Assembly (NCBI GenBank): GCA_050008495.1
Contig: JBEKMN010000058.1
Location: forward strand, 1 to 64,000
Length of the DNA: 64,000 nucleotides
Source of the DNA: CAVROP01 sp050008495
GTDB taxonomy: Bacteria; Acidobacteriota; Terriglobia; UBA7540
Direction: 5' to 3'
Translations under genes and position numbers: made by a program
The notes under the pieces: model-generated
What the model was told of the DNA's origin: nothing
What the model saw: the letters and a program-made list of their open reading frames with translations, nothing else
Databases searched by the model: none
Shown here: one piece after another, positions 60,702-64,000 of the stretch
Layout of the letters: each line of letters starts with the position of its first letter
Numbering within the stretch: position 1 is the stretch's first letter

Positions 60702-61793
60702 ATGGACTTTCCGTTGCGTTACTGTTCGGGTGGCTGGGAGCGGCTCGAACGGCTGCGCGGACTTTGCGAAGACCGGTTGCAGGACCGTATTTTGGCCTGC
60801 ATGGAAATTCCCACCCAGGCGCTGCGCCGGTTTGCAGAGCGTTATCCCGCGGGGCCCACTCCATGTCCCGACCTCGGAGAGCGCGCCGCTTTTTGGGATA
60901 GCCTCTTGGCGGAACGCGCCACCCTCCTCGACGACTCAGTTGCGGCAGCCTACTTGAGCGAACTCGATCAAGGCCTCTACGGCGGAATGGTGGGCGGCGA
61001 AGTGCGCTTCATGGCTCACCCCGAAAACGGCTGGATCTCTTCCATGGTCCCGCCGATCTTCAAGGACTGGTCCCAGCTCGAGAAACTCTCTATTGACCAC
61101 AACAGGGATGTCTATCGCTTCTATCTCCGCGAGTTGCGCTGCTTTCGTGGCGCCGCGGAGTGCAAATTCGGCATCAGCCATTTCATCCTCATCGATAGCC
61201 TTAATTTCGTCTTCGAGCTCTTTGGAGGCACGCGAACCTATCTTGAGCTGCTCGACCATCCGGATTACGTTCGGCAGGCGGTGGATTTCGCGTATCAGCT
61301 TAATCTGGATGTACAGCAGACTTTCTTTAATGAAATCCCCCTGCTCGAGGGCGGGACGTGCAGCAATATGGTCCAATGGATACCGGGACGGATTATTTCC
61401 GAAAGCGTCGATCCCTTTCATATGACGACCGTCGACTATTTCGAGCGCTGGGGGAGAGAACCGGTGGAGCGGATCTTCGCCGCATTTGACGGCGGCGCGT
61501 TACACATTCACGGCAACGGTCGGCATCTGCTCGAGGCTGTGTCATCCCTGCGCGGCCTTAAGGCCGTTTTTTTGGGCGACGACAAGGACATCCCCACGGC
61601 CTTCTCGGTGCTCGCTGAACTCAAGCGACGGACGGGGGACTTGCCTCTGGTTGTACAGGCTCATTTCCCTGATTTCGTAGCCGCTCTTGAAGGTCACCGC
61701 TTGCCCGGCGGCGTCCTCTACAAAGTTGTAGATGTCCCTGACCGCGACACTGCGAATCGCCTGATGGATCGCGTGCGTGTCTATCGAGTTTGA
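60702..61793 (+). CDS. URO-D-superfamily protein in a sugar operon
   Basis: 363 residues, distantly related to uroporphyrinogen decarboxylase-type methyltransferases, e.g. WISSMVPPIFKDWSQLEKL and FDGGALHIHGNGRHLLEAVS, where a histidine-rich HIHGNG would sit at the metal site. No N-terminal signal. Seven bases separate it from the GH127 gene, so a related substrate pathway is likely. A paralogue-like URO-D gene lies at 30016. Confidence 0.72.
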   Translation: MDFPLRYCSGGWERLERLRGLCEDRLQDRILACMEIPTQALRRFAERYPAGPTPCPDLGERAAFWDSLLAERATLLDDSVAAAYLSELDQGLYGGMVGGEVRFMAHPENGWISSMVPPIFKDWSQLEKLSIDHNRDVYRFYLRELRCFRGAAECKFGISHFILIDSLNFVFELFGGTRTYLELLDHPDYVRQAVDFAYQLNLDVQQTFFNEIPLLEGGTCSNMVQWIPGRIISESVDPFHMTTVDYFERWGREPVERIFAAFDGGALHIHGNGRHLLEAVSSLRGLKAVFLGDDKDIPTAFSVLAELKRRTGDLPLVVQAHFPDFVAALEGHRLPGGVLYKVVDVPDRDTANRLMDRVRVYRV

Positions 61794-62128
61794 TTCCACT
61801 GACTCTACCCTGCCGCTCTCATTCAGCATCGGTGGACGGGGCGTCAACTCGTGCGTGAACACGGAGGGTCAGCCTCCTGCAGGCGTGAGCCTTCCGCGGT
61901 GGAGGCGAAGTTTGCTGACGGGACTTTGGCAGCGTATCGTCGGTGTGTACCTGCCAAGCCCTAGAACCTCAACACATTATTACTAGATCGTATCGCTCTT
62001 GGGTGTTAAACTTATTTGGCTTGAGGCACAGCGGCGGCTACACCCTGACTTCCACATAGTGACGATCTGGTATCGACTTGGCGATCCAGGGTGGTGTCAT
62101 TTTGAACGGTGCTTCGAGATTGAAGAAC
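61794..62128. other. Intergenic region without visible genes
   Basis: Moderate GC, no repeats of the recognised families, no ORF with support. Could hold the promoter of the phosphatase gene. Confidence 0.4.
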
Positions 62129-62977
62129 GTGAAAATCGAAACTTCCCAGATAGAAGCCGTCAGTGCCGTTGTATACCGTGCTGGGGTTCTTCTCCTTAGA
62201 GGCCAAGCCAAGGTCTCCTGGATGCTGAAAAAGGACGGGACGTTTGTCACCGCACTCGATCTTAGGACCCAGAAGCTTATAGAAGCAAAGATGAGACGGA
62301 TCTTCCCGGAATACGCATTCATAGGGGAGGAAGATCCTCGAAGCTGGGCCAGGGCGTTCAAGCCTCAATGCAGGATTATTGTCGACCCTATAGACGGCAC
62401 GGGGCCTTTCGCCCGCGGATTGAACTACTTCGGAATCTCCTTAGCGGTAATCGATGAGAGCCATCTGCCACTCTTGACAATAATGCATCTCCCAGGGCTA
62501 GCGAAATGGTGTGTTGCGTCATTCGAAAACCAAGTGGCAATTCGACATCGGATTACCCGCCGTGGCAACTCCGTGCGGATCTCGAAGCATGAAATGTCGC
62601 CGCCGATGCGGATGGATTGGCGCATTGAAGACAGTTTCACTTACCTAGGCTCGGACGCCCATCAGCAACTAGATCTGACTGGCTACCCGGGGAAGATTCG
62701 AGCCCTCGGCTCCACAGTGGCCCATCTTGTGCTCCTCGCGGACAGGACGCTCGATCCTGCCGCCGTCATTCTCACCCGGTACCGGATATGGGATGTGGCG
62801 GCCGGTCTTGCCCTGGCACTCGCCAATGGGCTGGAGGTTCGTAATCTGACTGCCGGAACTGACATGCAGCTTGGGGAGATCTTCGCGAGGGTCACTCAAG
62901 TTCCACCAGCGCTGATGGTCGGCCATCCCAAAGTTCTACGTGCCCTTGCTCGCTATGTGCGTGTTCGCGGAGGATAG
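62129..62977 (+). CDS. Inositol-monophosphatase-family phosphatase
   Basis: About 282 residues from a GTG at 62129 (an upstream TTG at 62078 extends the frame; neither has a good Shine-Dalgarno). Metal-site motifs: FIGEED (GEED at 66-69), VDPIDGTGPF (DPIDGT at 86-91) and RIWDVAAG (WD near 221-222). These mark the lithium-sensitive phosphatase family (inositol-1-P, 3'-nucleotidase CysQ or histidinol-P types); which one is open. It precedes the sugar-phosphate mutase. Confidence 0.88.
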   Translation: MKIETSQIEAVSAVVYRAGVLLLRGQAKVSWMLKKDGTFVTALDLRTQKLIEAKMRRIFPEYAFIGEEDPRSWARAFKPQCRIIVDPIDGTGPFARGLNYFGISLAVIDESHLPLLTIMHLPGLAKWCVASFENQVAIRHRITRRGNSVRISKHEMSPPMRMDWRIEDSFTYLGSDAHQQLDLTGYPGKIRALGSTVAHLVLLADRTLDPAAVILTRYRIWDVAAGLALALANGLEVRNLTAGTDMQLGEIFARVTQVPPALMVGHPKVLRALARYVRVRGG

Positions 62978-63083
62978 CCCATGCAAGCAGCCGATGTCGG
63001 GGCAACACACATTTCGTCTCTCCGGCCGCAACTGCTGCGAATTGGTGTCGGAAAGTCCAATCGTCATGAATATGGGAGAGAAG

Positions 63084-64000
63084 ATGGCTATTTCTAGAGC
63101 GCTGGAGATAGTGAGCGGTCTGCTGGCTAACAGGTATAAGGAGCCGGGGCGGGCCGCCGCGGAGCGGCTTCAGCGCTGGATGTCCGGCTCTGTGCCCTTC
63201 GCTTACCCGGAGGAATTGGCAAAGCATTTCTCGGAGGAGCATCTCCCTTTACTGTTCGAATCCTTCCGGCAAGAATTGCCGTTTGGAACGGGAGGGCGAC
63301 GGGGGCCCGTTGGCTATGGCCCCAACCGAGTGAACCCCACCATGATCGCCTTGACAGTCCAGGGCCACTGCAAGTATCTGCGCAACGCTTTTCCGGAGCG
63401 AAAGGACCTTGCAGTGGTGGTGGCGAATGATGTGCGCGTCTTCAACGATCTCCGCAAGGTATACGACTTCCTTGCTGAGCGGCATCCCCTCCTGGGGGTT
63501 TCCTCGCGATCGCTGGCCAAACTAGCATGCCAGATCTATGCTGCAAACGGCTTTATCGTTTACCTCGAGCAGCCGGAAGCTGAACACGCGGTGGTCAGCA
63601 CGCCCGAACTCTCCTTCCTCATCGGAAAGTTAGGCTCGGCGGGAGGAATCAATCTCTCCGCGTCTCACAATCCTCCCGACGATAATGGCATAAAAGTATA
63701 TGACGAGTACGGGAGCCAGCCGGTCGCCCCCAAGGACCAGGAGCTTACCGATGCTATGGACGCCTTCCAAGATACGACGATGATGCCCTTTAATCAGGCC
63801 TTGCAGGAAGGCAAGATTCGGGCTATACCCCCAGCGTCCGAGAAGGAGTACGTTCTGACCTACACGAGGCTTTACAACGGAACCTACGCTCCGGAGTCCG
63901 ACGATCCCATTGTATACACGCCACTCTGCGGTTCGGGGGATTCGTCAGCGGGTGCTGTCCTGAGGGAATTGGGATTTCCGATCTTTGTGCCGAAAGACCA
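63084..64000 (+). CDS. Phosphohexomutase (phosphoglucomutase/phosphomannomutase-like), 3' end beyond window
   Basis: Open from an ATG at 63084 (earlier in-frame ATGs at 63066 and 63072) to the window end, no stop. FGTGGRRGPVGYGPNRVNPT is at 67-86 and the phosphoserine loop INLSASHNPPDDNGIKVY has Ser194. These are marks of the alpha-D-phosphohexomutase superfamily, closest to the long (about 550-600 residue) phosphoglucomutase type. Gives hexose-1-phosphates for nucleotide-sugar synthesis; may substitute for the decayed manB. Confidence 0.88.
   Translation, partial: MAISRALEIVSGLLANRYKEPGRAAAERLQRWMSGSVPFAYPEELAKHFSEEHLPLLFESFRQELPFGTGGRRGPVGYGPNRVNPTMIALTVQGHCKYLRNAFPERKDLAVVVANDVRVFNDLRKVYDFLAERHPLLGVSSRSLAKLACQIYAANGFIVYLEQPEAEHAVVSTPELSFLIGKLGSAGGINLSASHNPPDDNGIKVYDEYGSQPVAPKDQELTDAMDAFQDTTMMPFNQALQEGKIRAIPPASEKEYVLTYTRLYNGTYAPESDDPIVYTPLCGSGDSSAGAVLRELGFPIFVPKD

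Overview
The window looks like a chromosomal segment of a moderately GC-rich, free-living heterotrophic bacterium, most likely an acidobacterium. This is an inference from the mix of Tat-exported sugar enzymes (GH95-like, GH97, GH127, Gfo/Idh/MocA, xylose-isomerase-like barrels), DUF2905 and DUF2007 proteins, MacB-type permeases and many dispersed palindromic repeats. No rRNA, tRNA, CRISPR array, phage or plasmid module was seen.

Layout. 1-160: end of an ISNCY-type insertion sequence, with the first 23 codons of its transposase. 251-1276: exported tetraheme cytochrome. 1.4-5.3 kb: coaD, an aminotransferase, manA and manC, then a decayed manB stub between two repeats. 5.6-7.0 kb (minus): nusB and an enoyl-CoA hydratase. 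7.1-11.2 kb: lepA, an adenosine-specific kinase and a TPR protein with two retropepsin domains. 11.5-14.1 kb: two MacB-like permeases. 14.1-19.1 kb (minus): sucC, sucD, ndk, an unknown gene, DUF2905 and xseA. 19.4-21.2 kb: trpD and, facing it, trpG. 21.2-33.5 kb: sugar and secreted proteins (TIM-barrel isomerase, DinB-like, GH95-like, an 868-residue exported unknown, a PIG-L deacetylase, a URO-D-like protein, an oxidoreductase and two half-size EamA transporters). 34-38.5 kb: a MEMO-AMMECR1 fusion and a membrane spermidine-synthase-like protein. 38.7-39.3 kb: a toxin-antitoxin pair. 39.6-42 kb: cysteine desulfurase and mnmA, a sulfur-relay pair for tRNA thiolation. 42.2-46.5 kb: membrane-anchored coiled-coil and YtxH proteins, uvrC, a TPR protein and a DUF2007 protein. 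46.7-51.2 kb: D-aminoacylase, exported methyltransferase and GH97. 51.6-58.3 kb (minus): SprT-like peptidase, two related secreted helical proteins, a TPR protein and uvrA. 58.4-64 kb: strong promoter with a structured leader, GH127, a URO-D-like protein, an inositol-phosphatase-family enzyme and a phosphohexomutase cut by the window end.

The most distinctive feature is the number of palindromic repeat elements of several sequence families. Most lie between genes, but they also occur in frame inside uvrA and the spermidine-synthase-like gene, where they are translated. A second feature is short degenerate word repeats (variants of GTCAGT, GTCCGT, TTTCCAA, GATTCATT) in many gene junctions. Other points of interest are a structured RNA leader or small RNA at 58.48-58.62 kb, a lepA gene whose only canonical start codon lies on a -35 box, and the decay of manB between repeats.
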